From the NCBI GenBank assembly GCA_044432725.1, contig JAWXUL010000020.1:1-47710 (forward strand): a DNA stretch of 47,710 nucleotides, in the 5' to 3' direction. Source of the DNA: JAWXUK01 sp044432725 (GTDB taxonomy: Bacteria > Bacillota > Clostridia > Oscillospirales > Oscillospiraceae). Shown here in pieces: positions 9,048-18,290 of the stretch. How positions within the stretch are numbered: the stretch's first letter is position 1; every line of letters begins with the position of its first letter. The position numbers and the translations under genes are program-made. The notes beneath the pieces are model-generated. The model ran no database searches, was not told the origin of the DNA, and saw nothing but the letters and a program-made list of their open reading frames with translations.

Positions 9048-11411
9048 CTATCCCAAATATTCTGCTGTCATAGCAGGAACGCTGTGCCCTTGATAAACAT
9101 AAGGACTGTCTGTGTAGTTGATTAGGATTTCTCCACCATCGCTGTAATGATTCACAAAGACCCCAGTGGCAAGGCTTTCTCGATCAATCCATGTTTCCCC
9201 CGCCACAGGAGAGAGCACTTCGTTGATGACTTCATAAATCTCTAAGACCAAAGGCTGATACAGCTGACTTTCTGTGGAATAAAGCCCAGCAGAATGGGTG
9301 TCTTGCAACAAGTGAGAACTCTCTTTAGACAAAATGAAAGAGGGGAAAACATTATAATCAATCATGGTCAAAATTGCCTCTTGGGTATAGAAAGAGAAGT
9401 TTGCATAAGGTGCATACACTTCCATGGTGTTATGAAGGACAAGTTGTAGGAAAGGCACTGTCTCAGTTTCAAAGATATACTTAGAATCTGTCACAGGGGC
9501 TTGCAAAAATCTGTCGGTATATTCCCAAAGGTAAAGATTGGGCGCCACCATATTCAGGGTTGTATCCATTTGGTCCAAAGTGTTTTGATACAGTGCCACA
9601 GTGTCCAGTGCAGTGAAATTCCCGTTTTTATAAGAGGAGTGTAACACATTGGAAATCCCATCCACAGTCAGGCTTTGGCTGTTGGTTTTACTGTCAATAG
9701 AACTAAGCCATTGTGCAGCAATACTGGGCTCTGCAAAAGAGAATTCGCTGACAGGTACGTTATCAGGAAGAGAAATGGATTTATCCACTGTGGGGTAAAG
9801 ACTGTTCAGATGTTCTGCTGCCACAGATAAAAAAGAAGAAGACTTTTTGTTAATGGTGACATAATCGTTAGAAAGAGAAATGTCCACCCCTTGATTTGCG
9901 AAATCTTGGATTAAATCTTCTATTTCAGATTTCGAGCCAGAAGCCATAGAAAATTTATAATCCCCAGGCTCTGCAAGGGTCTCGCCCTTGGATTGCCAGC
10001 CAATCAGACCTGAATTGATGTTGCTAATACCCAAGGAGAGGAAATCTCCTAAAATTTCACTGACATCATCCGCTGTGGTCACATTGACCTGTGTGGTACC
10101 CACAATACTGCTTTTAGAATCGTTCATAATGAAGTCAAGGCGAATGGGGATATCATTATCCACAGAATCCAAAGGAGTCAAAGTACCATTCTCGATGAGA
10201 TGTTCACGATATCTTGTCGCCATGCCCACATAGTCAGCGTCCTCGCCATAGAGGAAGGAATAACTGACGGAAATATCAAACTCATTCAGGTTTTCGTATT
10301 TGGTGAAATACCCTTCCCCTTTTTGGTTATACACTTGGTAATAGGAAGAGTTATACTCAAAGCGAGGATAGACCCAATAGTATTTGATATTCATGTTTTC
10401 TTTGGGGCGAGCCACAATGTTCATGTACTCAGCACCAGAATCAGCATAGGCGACAAAGCCACGTTCTGCTTCTGTGTGTGCCACACCAAAGACTGGAAGA
10501 GTAGGGTTTGCCATATCTACCACCAAAGAGGTATTAGCATTGGCATAGCTTGCCATAGAGGGGTCTGTGCCATAGACTTTAGAGGAGTATTCAGAGAAGG
10601 CAATTTGTGTGTCTTGAAAGGAGATTAAACTACCAGAACCATCAGGCACAAAGAGATATCCAGTTTCCAAAGGTCTTTGGATTGCTTCGTCATAGTCTTC
10701 TAGTTCTTCATTGTAATGCTCTTCCATACCTCCACTTGCTCCCACAAAGGGAGAGAGGATAATGGCTGCGATATTCATCAAACCATCCCCAGAAAGATTG
10801 CCAAAGGGGATATCATAAGTGATGGTATCTTCATCAAATCGGATATCAACAATGATTTGAATATCCAAAGCAGTGAAATCAACCACTAATGCACCACTGT
10901 CCTCCCCAGTCATGGAAAAGGTAGAACTGCTGTCTTTTGTGCCAGCAGAAGAGGTACGCTTGATGGTATCTCCATCAAAATACTCCAGATAGAGCAGAGA
11001 GTTTGCAATCCCAGTAAAGGTACTGTTCAGACCTGTTTCCACAACAGGCTCATCATCAGGCACATCATCAGTCCCAAGATAAGAGTCAATCCCTGTCTTC
11101 ATCACAGCATTTGTGGTTTTGTTTACAACAGTGAAGAGATCACGGTCATCTCGGAAATAAAAGGTAAAGGAATCGCTCTCATAAACCAGTGTTTCTTCGG
11201 GAGCGGGGCTATACTTTTCGTAAATCACATTAAAAGCAACGTCTCTATCTGCAGCAAGAGCGACTTGGCTTGTGCTGCTGCTTGTCAGTGCTGTGATTTC
11301 ACCTTGTGGGCTTGTGGAGATGTCTCCCTGTAAACCCTGAAGATAGAACCCAGTGGAAAGTCCCAATAAGCTGAGACAACCAAGGAGGGTAAATGTAGTT
11401 TTCTTAGACAT
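9048..11411 (-). CDS. DUF5696-family exported protein of a sugar-ABC operon
   Basis: This is a 787-residue protein with an N-terminal signal or anchor (residues 5-25, no lipobox Cys) and a long extracytoplasmic domain rich in beta-strand and aromatic segments. The overall pattern (VVNKTTNAVMKTG, TGYLFVPDGSGSLI, FGVAHTEAERGFVAY) is that of the DUF5696 family, which is typically found beside carbohydrate ABC permeases in Firmicutes. It has no catalytic motif I can name. Its start overlaps the end of the NHL/Yip1 gene by 8 bases, which suggests translational coupling. A structural or glucan-handling role at the membrane is inference. The family call comes from recalled sequence character, not from a search. 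Confidence 0.75.
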   Translation of the reverse strand: MSKKTTFTLLGCLSLLGLSTGFYLQGLQGDISTSPQGEITALTSSSTSQVALAADRDVAFNVIYEKYSPAPEETLVYESDSFTFYFRDDRDLFTVVNKTTNAVMKTGIDSYLGTDDVPDDEPVVETGLNSTFTGIANSLLYLEYFDGDTIKRTSSAGTKDSSSTFSMTGEDSGALVVDFTALDIQIIVDIRFDEDTITYDIPFGNLSGDGLMNIAAIILSPFVGASGGMEEHYNEELEDYDEAIQRPLETGYLFVPDGSGSLISFQDTQIAFSEYSSKVYGTDPSMASYANANTSLVVDMANPTLPVFGVAHTEAERGFVAYADSGAEYMNIVARPKENMNIKYYWVYPRFEYNSSYYQVYNQKGEGYFTKYENLNEFDISVSYSFLYGEDADYVGMATRYREHLIENGTLTPLDSVDNDIPIRLDFIMNDSKSSIVGTTQVNVTTADDVSEILGDFLSLGISNINSGLIGWQSKGETLAEPGDYKFSMASGSKSEIEDLIQDFANQGVDISLSNDYVTINKKSSSFLSVAAEHLNSLYPTVDKSISLPDNVPVSEFSFAEPSIAAQWLSSIDSKTNSQSLTVDGISNVLHSSYKNGNFTALDTVALYQNTLDQMDTTLNMVAPNLYLWEYTDRFLQAPVTDSKYIFETETVPFLQLVLHNTMEVYAPYANFSFYTQEAILTMIDYNVFPSFILSKESSHLLQDTHSAGLYSTESQLYQPLVLEIYEVINEVLSPVAGETWIDRESLATGVFVNHYSDGGEILINYTDSPYVYQGHSVPAMTAEYLG

Positions 11412-13440
11412 TTCGTAACAGCTCCTTTCCGACGGTGTAAATAAACACCCAAAGTTGTTCCCACATCATAAAGACCAAAATGAAAATCATGGCAATGACA
11501 ATCATAAACAAGGCGGATAAAATAATGCTTTTGATATTATCATTCATGCTATAATCATGTAGGGTAAGCAATCCTAAAAAGACAATGACACAAGACCAGA
11601 TCACCCCAATTTGGATAATGAAGCTTAAAAGAAAAGCCTCGTTTTCCACCAAAACGTGGGACAGTGCGATGACAATGGTCATACAAATCAAAACAGGGAG
11701 AGAAGAATAAGCCGGAACACAGTAAATTTGTTTCATAGTACCCAAACCATCGTTGATCGAGGTAATCAGGAAGTTACAAAGGATAAAGAGTCCCAGTAAT
11801 AGAACAAATCCCAAAACCACTGCGCTCATGTCCATATCTTCGATTTTCACAAATTGATAAATATAGCCTTTCCCTGTGCGATAGCCCAAGTAAATCAAAA
11901 AGCCAACCAGATATATGGCTGTGGCACCCAAGAAGCTACCTTTTCGATTCTTACGCAGTTCATAAAAGGTGTCATAGGGATGGATGGCACAATCAGCAGC
12001 AAAATAGATATCTTTGAAAAAGAAAAGATGCTTGGTGTTTTCTTTTACCTTTGTTTTCACAGCCACAATTTTTTCCTTTTGGAAGTGGTACAAAATTTTA
12101 TATGCCACAAAGAATAAAAAGTAAGCAATCAAAATATTAGGGAGATAGGTTTGCAACCAGTCGTTTCTCACTTCCCAAAAAGCATCGGAATAAGCAGAAC
12201 GATCTCCTGAAATCTCGAAGTGATAACTAGCTTGTGCATAGTCTTGTTCACGGAGAAGGGCTTTCCCCACCCCATTATGGGCAAGGATGGACATTTGATT
12301 CAGTTGCAAAACAGAGTTCCACATCTCTTTGGATTCGCTGTATTCCCCATTTTCATAAAAGTCCATGGCATCAAAGATGGCAAGGGCATATTCTGTAGGG
12401 ACAAAGCTTTGTAGATAACCTTTTTCCCCATCAATCGCCCAAAGGGTAGACCTGCTGTCCACAGCAATGGAAGGGAGACGGGTGAAAAGTCCAGCAATAT
12501 CTTGTGTACCAGATGGAGAGCCAAATCGGAAAATCATAGAACCATCTTTGGCATAAACATTGATATAGCCTTCGCTTTCGCTGACATACATAATGCCACG
12601 ATTGTCCACCCAAACATCAGTAGAGGAATCCCCAGATTTCACATCCTCCTGTAGCATGTTCACCCCAAGGGTGTTGTGCTTTTTGACCCCAACACCATCG
12701 GTGTGTTGAGAACCCATAGTGGTAGTGTAGACAATACCAGTATTATCTAAAAAGACATTAGAAAAAGTATTTGGCACTGTTTGGTCCAAGTTTGCCAGCT
12801 GGTCACGATTGAAAATCAGCTTTTGAAAAGCTTGCATAGGAGAGAGGGTAGTGGTATTCACTGTAAAGAACCCCAGAAACTCGTTTTCTTGGGAAAGTTG
12901 AATGATACCACTATACACACCTTCACTCAAAACATACATGGTGCCCACAGAATCCACAGCGATTTTAGCAGGCTCGAAGTTGGTGTCTTGGAAAATAGGG
13001 GTAGTTGGTTTGCCAAAAGTCTCTATTTGATTGAATTTTTTATCAAAAATAAAGATGGATTTTGCACCGGCATCAGCAACGTAGATATGACCTGTTTCTG
13101 TGACAAAAACCCCTTTTGGACTGGAAAAACGATCATCTTCAATGACACCTAAGATTTCATCTTGATAAGGGTCATATTTCACAATACGACGATTGCCAGT
13201 GTCAGCAATATAAAGGATGTCATCATCATCAAAGAAAATGTCCTCAGGCTTGGATAGCCCAAGACTGGTGATGGTTTTTTCGGGTAAATAGGCATCTTGT
13301 GTTCGAACGTAGCGATTATTATCATCTACTGTACTGGTATAACTGGTGATACCAATGGCAGAAACAGATTGTACAATCAGCACCATGATCATTGTCAGGG
13401 CACAGAAAGTGTGAGAAATGCGTTTGATGGAATTTTTCAT
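11404..13440 (-). CDS. NHL beta-propeller / TPR-like / Yip1 membrane protein
   Basis: This 678-residue protein combines four parts. There is an N-terminal signal or anchor (about 10-30). An extracytoplasmic beta-propeller of NHL-type repeats follows (about 45-345; segments such as DILYIADTGNRRIVKYD, GHIYVADAGAKSIFIFD and GIMYVSESEGYINVYA). Next is a short TPR-like helical stretch (about 355-410). The rest is membrane helices: one near 430-450, then a Yip1-like multi-helix domain at about 485-670. It is encoded between the two permease pairs and is coupled to the DUF5696 gene. The role is unknown; a propeller outside joined to a Yip1 membrane domain suggests a scaffold or sensor for the transport system, which is inference. 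Confidence 0.8.
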   Translation of the reverse strand: MKNSIKRISHTFCALTMIMVLIVQSVSAIGITSYTSTVDDNNRYVRTQDAYLPEKTITSLGLSKPEDIFFDDDDILYIADTGNRRIVKYDPYQDEILGVIEDDRFSSPKGVFVTETGHIYVADAGAKSIFIFDKKFNQIETFGKPTTPIFQDTNFEPAKIAVDSVGTMYVLSEGVYSGIIQLSQENEFLGFFTVNTTTLSPMQAFQKLIFNRDQLANLDQTVPNTFSNVFLDNTGIVYTTTMGSQHTDGVGVKKHNTLGVNMLQEDVKSGDSSTDVWVDNRGIMYVSESEGYINVYAKDGSMIFRFGSPSGTQDIAGLFTRLPSIAVDSRSTLWAIDGEKGYLQSFVPTEYALAIFDAMDFYENGEYSESKEMWNSVLQLNQMSILAHNGVGKALLREQDYAQASYHFEISGDRSAYSDAFWEVRNDWLQTYLPNILIAYFLFFVAYKILYHFQKEKIVAVKTKVKENTKHLFFFKDIYFAADCAIHPYDTFYELRKNRKGSFLGATAIYLVGFLIYLGYRTGKGYIYQFVKIEDMDMSAVVLGFVLLLGLFILCNFLITSINDGLGTMKQIYCVPAYSSLPVLICMTIVIALSHVLVENEAFLLSFIIQIGVIWSCVIVFLGLLTLHDYSMNDNIKSIILSALFMIVIAMIFILVFMMWEQLWVFIYTVGKELLRNV

Positions 13441-13452
13441 TCTTTGCCCTCC

Positions 13453-14331
13453 TTACTTAATACCAGAATGGCTCATGGTGTTCATCACTTGGGATTGCAT
13501 TGCCACAAAAATAATTAGATTGGGCAAAAATAAAATCAATGAAGCAGCTGCCACCATTCCTGCTGCTGCAACAGCATTGTTGGTGGAGATGGAAGTGAGA
13601 TAATAGCTTAGTGTACGCATAGAGTCTTTTGTGATAAAGTTATTGGAAGCCTCCACAGAGCCCCATGCTTGTTGAAAGGTCAGCACCACTGTGGTGGCAA
13701 GGGCTGGCTTTGTGAGAGGAATGATAATCTTACGAACAATCAAAGATTCCGAAGCCCCATCAATAAATGCAGCTTCAATCAAGCTATCAGGAATTTGGTC
13801 CACAAATTGTTTCAAGAGAAACAGCCCCACAGGCATGGCGATCAAAGGAAGAATATGAGCAAGCCAGTTATTGGTCAGTCCAATGTTCACCATAATCAGG
13901 TAGCGGGGGACAGCCACAGCAGTGGCAACAAACATCAAAGCCAGTTGATTGATCTCTAGCATTAAGCTTTTCAGCTTGAACTTCTTTTTGGAAAGGGCAT
14001 AAGCTGCAAAGATGGTAATCATCATATTCAATACCACAGTGAGCACAGTGATAAAGATCGAATTCAGCAAATAACGAGACATGGGAATCCCCGTTGTGCT
14101 AGACAGGGAAAAGAGGTCATCAAAGTTTTGGATGGTAGGGTTTCGCACAAAAATCGTAGGGGGAAAGGCATAAAGCTCTCCCAAGGTTTTAAATGCTTGG
14201 TTGATGATGAACACCACAGGGATGATCATAAAAATGGCCAGTGGAACCAAAAAGGCATAGAATTTTAGTTGTCCTTTGGAAAAATACTGGGGATCGATGG
14301 TACGACATTCAAATTTTTTAGGTTTTGCCAT
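13453..14331 (-). CDS. Carbohydrate ABC permease, MalG type (pair 1)
   Basis: This is a 292-residue permease with the EAA loop IEAAFIDGASESLIVRKIII and about six membrane segments. The frame stays open further upstream into the preceding gene, but the start at 14331 (MAKPKKF) is chosen because AGGAGG lies 9 bases before it at 14341-14346. It pairs with the MalF-type protein immediately upstream. Confidence 0.9.
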   Translation of the reverse strand: MAKPKKFECRTIDPQYFSKGQLKFYAFLVPLAIFMIIPVVFIINQAFKTLGELYAFPPTIFVRNPTIQNFDDLFSLSSTTGIPMSRYLLNSIFITVLTVVLNMMITIFAAYALSKKKFKLKSLMLEINQLALMFVATAVAVPRYLIMVNIGLTNNWLAHILPLIAMPVGLFLLKQFVDQIPDSLIEAAFIDGASESLIVRKIIIPLTKPALATTVVLTFQQAWGSVEASNNFITKDSMRTLSYYLTSISTNNAVAAAGMVAAASLILFLPNLIIFVAMQSQVMNTMSHSGIK

Positions 14332-14350
14332 GATAGAAAACCTCCTTTCA

Positions 14351-15250
14351 TCAGTCATCTTCTTGGAAGACTTTATAAGCGACTCGGTTGATACAGTAAA
14401 CCAAAAGCAACAATACAACAGAAATGGCAGCGGCATAGCCCATATCATAACGAATAAAGGCATAGTCATCAATGTGGTTTGTAATCAGTTGCCCTGCATA
14501 GTTTGGGGTAGGGTTCGCACCAGATAAGGTCACGCCGATATAACCCATGTTAAATGCACCCGTGATAGACATCACAGCACCAAAGAGCATTTGGGGCTTC
14601 ATGTTGGGGATGATGATGTAAAAAATTTCTTGGGCTCTGTTTGAAATGCCGTCAATATAGCCAGCTTCAAATTGCTCACCAGAAATATTCATCACCCCTG
14701 ATAACATTGCCAAAAAGCCAATCCCCATAGAGGACCACAAAGCAACGAAAATCATGATGGTCATAAAGTAATCCTCAGTAAGTAGAAATTGCATAGGCAC
14801 ATTAATCAGATCCAGTTCCATGAGCATATAGTTCAAAATACCTTTTTCATCTCCGGAAAAGATTGTTTTCCAAACCACACCAATAAAAACTTGCCCCAGC
14901 ATAGAAGGGGTATAGATGGCAAGAGAAAGAAGGGTGCGGGGGAGTTTTTGTAACTGTGCCAGAGAATAGGCAAGGAAGAAGGAGAGCATATACCCTCCCA
15001 CCCCCACCACAATGGCAAAGTAAAAGGTGTTGGGAATGACATATTTCAAGAAAATCGTATCTTGAGTGAAAAGAGCGATGTAGTTTTGTAATCCGATAAA
15101 ATTCGGTGTGTTAATCACATCAAAAAAGGTAAAGGACAATGCAATAGCTGCCATAACAGGCACAAGAATAAAGACGGAAAACAACAGGATATAGGGCATC
15201 AAAAAGAGATATGCTGTTTTGGCATCTTGTTCACGTTTTGTTTTTTTCAC
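14351..15250 (-). CDS. Carbohydrate ABC permease, MalF type (pair 1)
   Basis: This is a 299-residue permease with an N-terminal helix (TAYLFLMPYILLFSVFILV). Its EAA-type loop reads FEAGYIDGISNRAQEIFYII, with Gly replacing the second Ala. It starts with GTG, preceded by AAGGAGG at a good distance. It follows the large binding-protein gene by 15 bases. Confidence 0.9.
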   Translation of the reverse strand: MKKTKREQDAKTAYLFLMPYILLFSVFILVPVMAAIALSFTFFDVINTPNFIGLQNYIALFTQDTIFLKYVIPNTFYFAIVVGVGGYMLSFFLAYSLAQLQKLPRTLLSLAIYTPSMLGQVFIGVVWKTIFSGDEKGILNYMLMELDLINVPMQFLLTEDYFMTIMIFVALWSSMGIGFLAMLSGVMNISGEQFEAGYIDGISNRAQEIFYIIIPNMKPQMLFGAVMSITGAFNMGYIGVTLSGANPTPNYAGQLITNHIDDYAFIRYDMGYAAAISVVLLLLVYCINRVAYKVFQEDD

Positions 15251-15265
15251 AGTAATCTTTCCTCC

Positions 15266-18166
15266 TTATCCAAATTGTTCCATTTGCTCTGCGATCCAAT
15301 CCCTGTCCCGTATGACATAGGATTTTGCAAGGGTACCATCTTCACCATAAAAACCAAGTTCAGTCATTTTTTTCTTGATTTCACGGTTGATTTCGATGAT
15401 TGCCTCATCCACTACCACTTGAGCAGAAGTACCGTTGAACACAATGTCGTTCCAAGCATCAGAGATAGAGCGCTCCACCAAATATTGTCCAGGGGTTCTG
15501 GGCACATCGTTAATCCATTGGATTTGCTCTAAAATCACTTCTTTTTCTTGAATGGGGATAGGGGCATCGCCCAAGGCTTCTACATTGGCAGACAACCAGA
15601 AGAATTGGTCTCCATAAGTAGATTTTAAAGTATGGGAATAGCTGACTTGTGTTTCATAATCAGTCCACCATTTCAGGAACTCATAGCCTTCCTCCACCAT
15701 TTGGCTGTCACTGAAGATGACCCCACCTGTGGAAGAAGCCACATAGCTTCGGTCAATGGTACCATCTTCTTGCTCGGTACCTGGATAGGGGACAACAGCC
15801 CATTGACCATCCAGTTCAGGGGCACCGTTTTTCAACAAGATATACTCGTTAGAGTCGATAATCCCCACAGGAAGAATAGCGTAACGGAAAGAACTCAGGA
15901 ACGAGTTCACTTGGGTATCCAAAGAATAGTTGATGAAAAGATTTCCCAGCTGTTGCAAACCAGCCACAGAGTTTTTATCATCTAAAGCAGAGGAAAGACC
16001 ATCGTCTGCATAGATTCTGCCGTTGTTTTGGAAGATCAGGGAACTGGTTTGATAGAACCATTTATAACCCACACCAGCAGAAATGTTGTGATAGAAATTC
16101 ATGCCGTAACGTTGCAATGTGGGGAGAATCCCCACCAAATCTTCCCAAGTCTCTGGTGGCTCGATGCCAAGGCTTTGGAAGATATCCAAACGATAAGCCA
16201 GAATGTGGAAATCAATGGTTTCAGGAATGGCGTAAACAGCATCATTATAAGTATAAGGCACATAGACCCCAGGAACAGAACGGCTTGCCACTTCCCAGAA
16301 ATCATCAAATTGACTTAAATCATACAAAGCACCACGGCTTGCCAGTTCAAAAGGAATGTGAGAAGCAAGTCCCAAGGCAAGGTCAGGGGTGTCTCCTGCA
16401 GAAGCAGAGAGGGTAAGCTTGTTCACATCAGGCATCACCGAGATTTGTACATCTATCCCTGTCTGTGGGGTGAATTCTGTATCTACCATACGTTGTAACA
16501 AAGAAACGTGGGTGGTGGCACGATTCACCCAAACAGTCAGCACTTCGTCACTTTTTTCTTTGACATCATACTTATTGGTGGTGAAAGAGTTTAGCAGAAC
16601 AGAGGTTGAATTTGCAAACTCCCCCCAAACCCCAGCCGTGGCAGAAGGTAAATTTTCGCTGTTACCCAAGTAAATACGATCAATGTGCATATCTTGCACC
16701 AACAGAGTGGAAGTAAAGCTACTAATGGCTGTGAGCACAGAAGCGTCACTGCCTGTCAGCTCCGTGATATGAAGAGCGATTTCATCAGGATACTCAGCCA
16801 TGCTCTCCACATAGGTCAGCACTTTGTCCAAATCAGCAAAAGGAGCCGAGTTGATACCATAAGTACTGTAATCTTGTAACAAGTACTTGATTTCCTTCAC
16901 CAAGACTTCATAAGCAGCTAAATACTCTGGAATATTGTCGATGTATTGGGTCATACGCCAAGTACGGTTTTCGTCCACAGTATTACCAGCAATTTTGGTA
17001 ATATCCAGTCCAAACTGGGTGGCGTGTTCTGCAATCAGTCTGCCATAGCTCCAAGCAAGCATCACTGGTTCGATTTCCGAGCGAAGAGACAGTTGATGTG
17101 TGCCAGCCGTGAGAGAAAAGAGATAAGCATTACCGTTTTCGTCTGCAAGGGTGTGGTTTGCATAGTCATTTCCTGTGGAAGGAAGGGCATAGGCAAGACA
17201 TTCTGTAAAGGGAACTGCGCCATCTAAGTAAATAGAGAAGAAAGAATCAACCTCTTCTTTTCGATTGGAATAGTGAAAAGATAGTTCATACAGCCCATCT
17301 TCTGGGACTTCCACTTCATAATCTAATTGAATCCCACCCGCTGTATAAGAAATCACATTCAGTTTTTTATCCAGATTGTCAAAAGGCTCTGTGGAAGGGT
17401 CTGAATCAGAGCCATACATGGCAGCCGTAGAATTTTTAGAAACGTAATCAATGGCATTGATGGTCAGCATTTGGGCACTGGCACTGCCACTCCCTTTATA
17501 ATCGGCATAGGAAGGGATTGTGGAGCTTGCCCCACGGACTTCCAACGCTTCCAGTGTCAAGCCATTCCCAGAAATATTGGTGATGGTGATTTGATTTTCC
17601 CCTTTTTCCAAAGTGAACTCCAAGGGGAGAATGGTGGAATAGTTGGTGTCATACAGGTCATTTTTGATGGTTTCTTGACGAGCATATTGCATGGGAGAAG
17701 CTTCGTCTAAGTAACGGTCAATGGGAAACTCTTTGCTTTCGTCATACCAAGAGAGGGGAAGTGCCACAGTTTTCATCTCAGCAAAATCTTGCTTGTCGTT
17801 GATTTTCACGTCTAAGACAAATTCCGAAAGAACGTCGTCCTCAATGTGATATTCCAAAGCAAGATAATATGTGCCAGCTTCTGTCACATTGACTGCATAG
17901 GTATGGCTTTCTTGGTAGTCCAGAGCTTTCACCCCGTCGACTCTCACCTCGTTCTTGCCTTGGTTTTGAATTTCTTGGGCATAGAAAATGTATTCAAGGG
18001 AGGTATCTCCTTGCCCTTTGTCAAGTACTGCATTTTTCAAGAGAGAAAAAGCCTCTGCAACAGTGGCTTCCTCCTGTTTCTCTGTATATTCTATTTTGGG
18101 ACTCAGGGCAAGAACTGCCCCACCCAACAAGAGCAGACATAAACAGAAGGTAAGTAATTTTTTCAT
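15266..18166 (-). CDS. Large extracellular solute-binding protein with N-terminal beta-sandwich domains
   Basis: This is a 966-residue protein, about twice the usual length for a sugar-binding protein. An N-terminal hydrophobic signal or anchor (about 1-25) has no lipobox Cys at the cleavage region. Two beta-sandwich, carbohydrate-module-like domains follow (about 55-212 and 225-380; GTYYLALEYHI and GLYELSFHYSN are parallel strands). A helical region spans about 385-500. A family-1-type solute-binding domain runs from about 540 to 930 (DEVLTVWVNRATTHVSLLQ, then GVIFSDSQMVEEGYEFLKWW). Start 18166 is chosen over an in-frame start 21 bases upstream because AAGGAG sits at 18176-18181. It probably captures beta-gluco-oligosaccharides for permease pair 1. 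AACGTT palindromes lie in its leader. Confidence 0.85.
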   Translation of the reverse strand: MKKLLTFCLCLLLLGGAVLALSPKIEYTEKQEEATVAEAFSLLKNAVLDKGQGDTSLEYIFYAQEIQNQGKNEVRVDGVKALDYQESHTYAVNVTEAGTYYLALEYHIEDDVLSEFVLDVKINDKQDFAEMKTVALPLSWYDESKEFPIDRYLDEASPMQYARQETIKNDLYDTNYSTILPLEFTLEKGENQITITNISGNGLTLEALEVRGASSTIPSYADYKGSGSASAQMLTINAIDYVSKNSTAAMYGSDSDPSTEPFDNLDKKLNVISYTAGGIQLDYEVEVPEDGLYELSFHYSNRKEEVDSFFSIYLDGAVPFTECLAYALPSTGNDYANHTLADENGNAYLFSLTAGTHQLSLRSEIEPVMLAWSYGRLIAEHATQFGLDITKIAGNTVDENRTWRMTQYIDNIPEYLAAYEVLVKEIKYLLQDYSTYGINSAPFADLDKVLTYVESMAEYPDEIALHITELTGSDASVLTAISSFTSTLLVQDMHIDRIYLGNSENLPSATAGVWGEFANSTSVLLNSFTTNKYDVKEKSDEVLTVWVNRATTHVSLLQRMVDTEFTPQTGIDVQISVMPDVNKLTLSASAGDTPDLALGLASHIPFELASRGALYDLSQFDDFWEVASRSVPGVYVPYTYNDAVYAIPETIDFHILAYRLDIFQSLGIEPPETWEDLVGILPTLQRYGMNFYHNISAGVGYKWFYQTSSLIFQNNGRIYADDGLSSALDDKNSVAGLQQLGNLFINYSLDTQVNSFLSSFRYAILPVGIIDSNEYILLKNGAPELDGQWAVVPYPGTEQEDGTIDRSYVASSTGGVIFSDSQMVEEGYEFLKWWTDYETQVSYSHTLKSTYGDQFFWLSANVEALGDAPIPIQEKEVILEQIQWINDVPRTPGQYLVERSISDAWNDIVFNGTSAQVVVDEAIIEINREIKKKMTELGFYGEDGTLAKSYVIRDRDWIAEQMEQFG

Positions 18167-18191
18167 AGAATATACTCCTTTACACATAGAT

Positions 18192-18222
18192 TATGTAAAC
18201 GTTAGTAAAAAAACGTTTTTTT
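18192..18222. promoter_or_regulatory. AACGTT-centred operator pair upstream of the large binding-protein gene
   Basis: A perfect 16-bp palindrome of seven A, CG and seven T lies at 18207-18222. A second core AACGTT lies at 18198-18203, 12 bases away centre to centre. A CG-centred palindrome is what LacI-family hinge helices recognise. The same core recurs around the promoter at about 20200. Confidence 0.55.
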
Positions 18223-18232
18223 GCTTTTTCCA

Positions 18233-18262
18233 CAGAAGCCCTCTCGAAAGGAGAGGGCTTCG
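18233..18262. repeat. Strong stem-loop after the first binding-protein gene
   Basis: An 11-bp stem (GAAGCCCTCTC and its complement) with a GAAA-type tetraloop lies 28 bases after the binding-protein stop. On the minus strand it is followed by A-rich sequence, not U, so it is not a standard terminator for this operon. A role in 3'-end protection of the binding-protein mRNA is likely, as is known for other binding-protein operons. Confidence 0.6.
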
Positions 18263-18290
18263 TAGGTGTTTTTGTTATTTCCCTTGTTTT

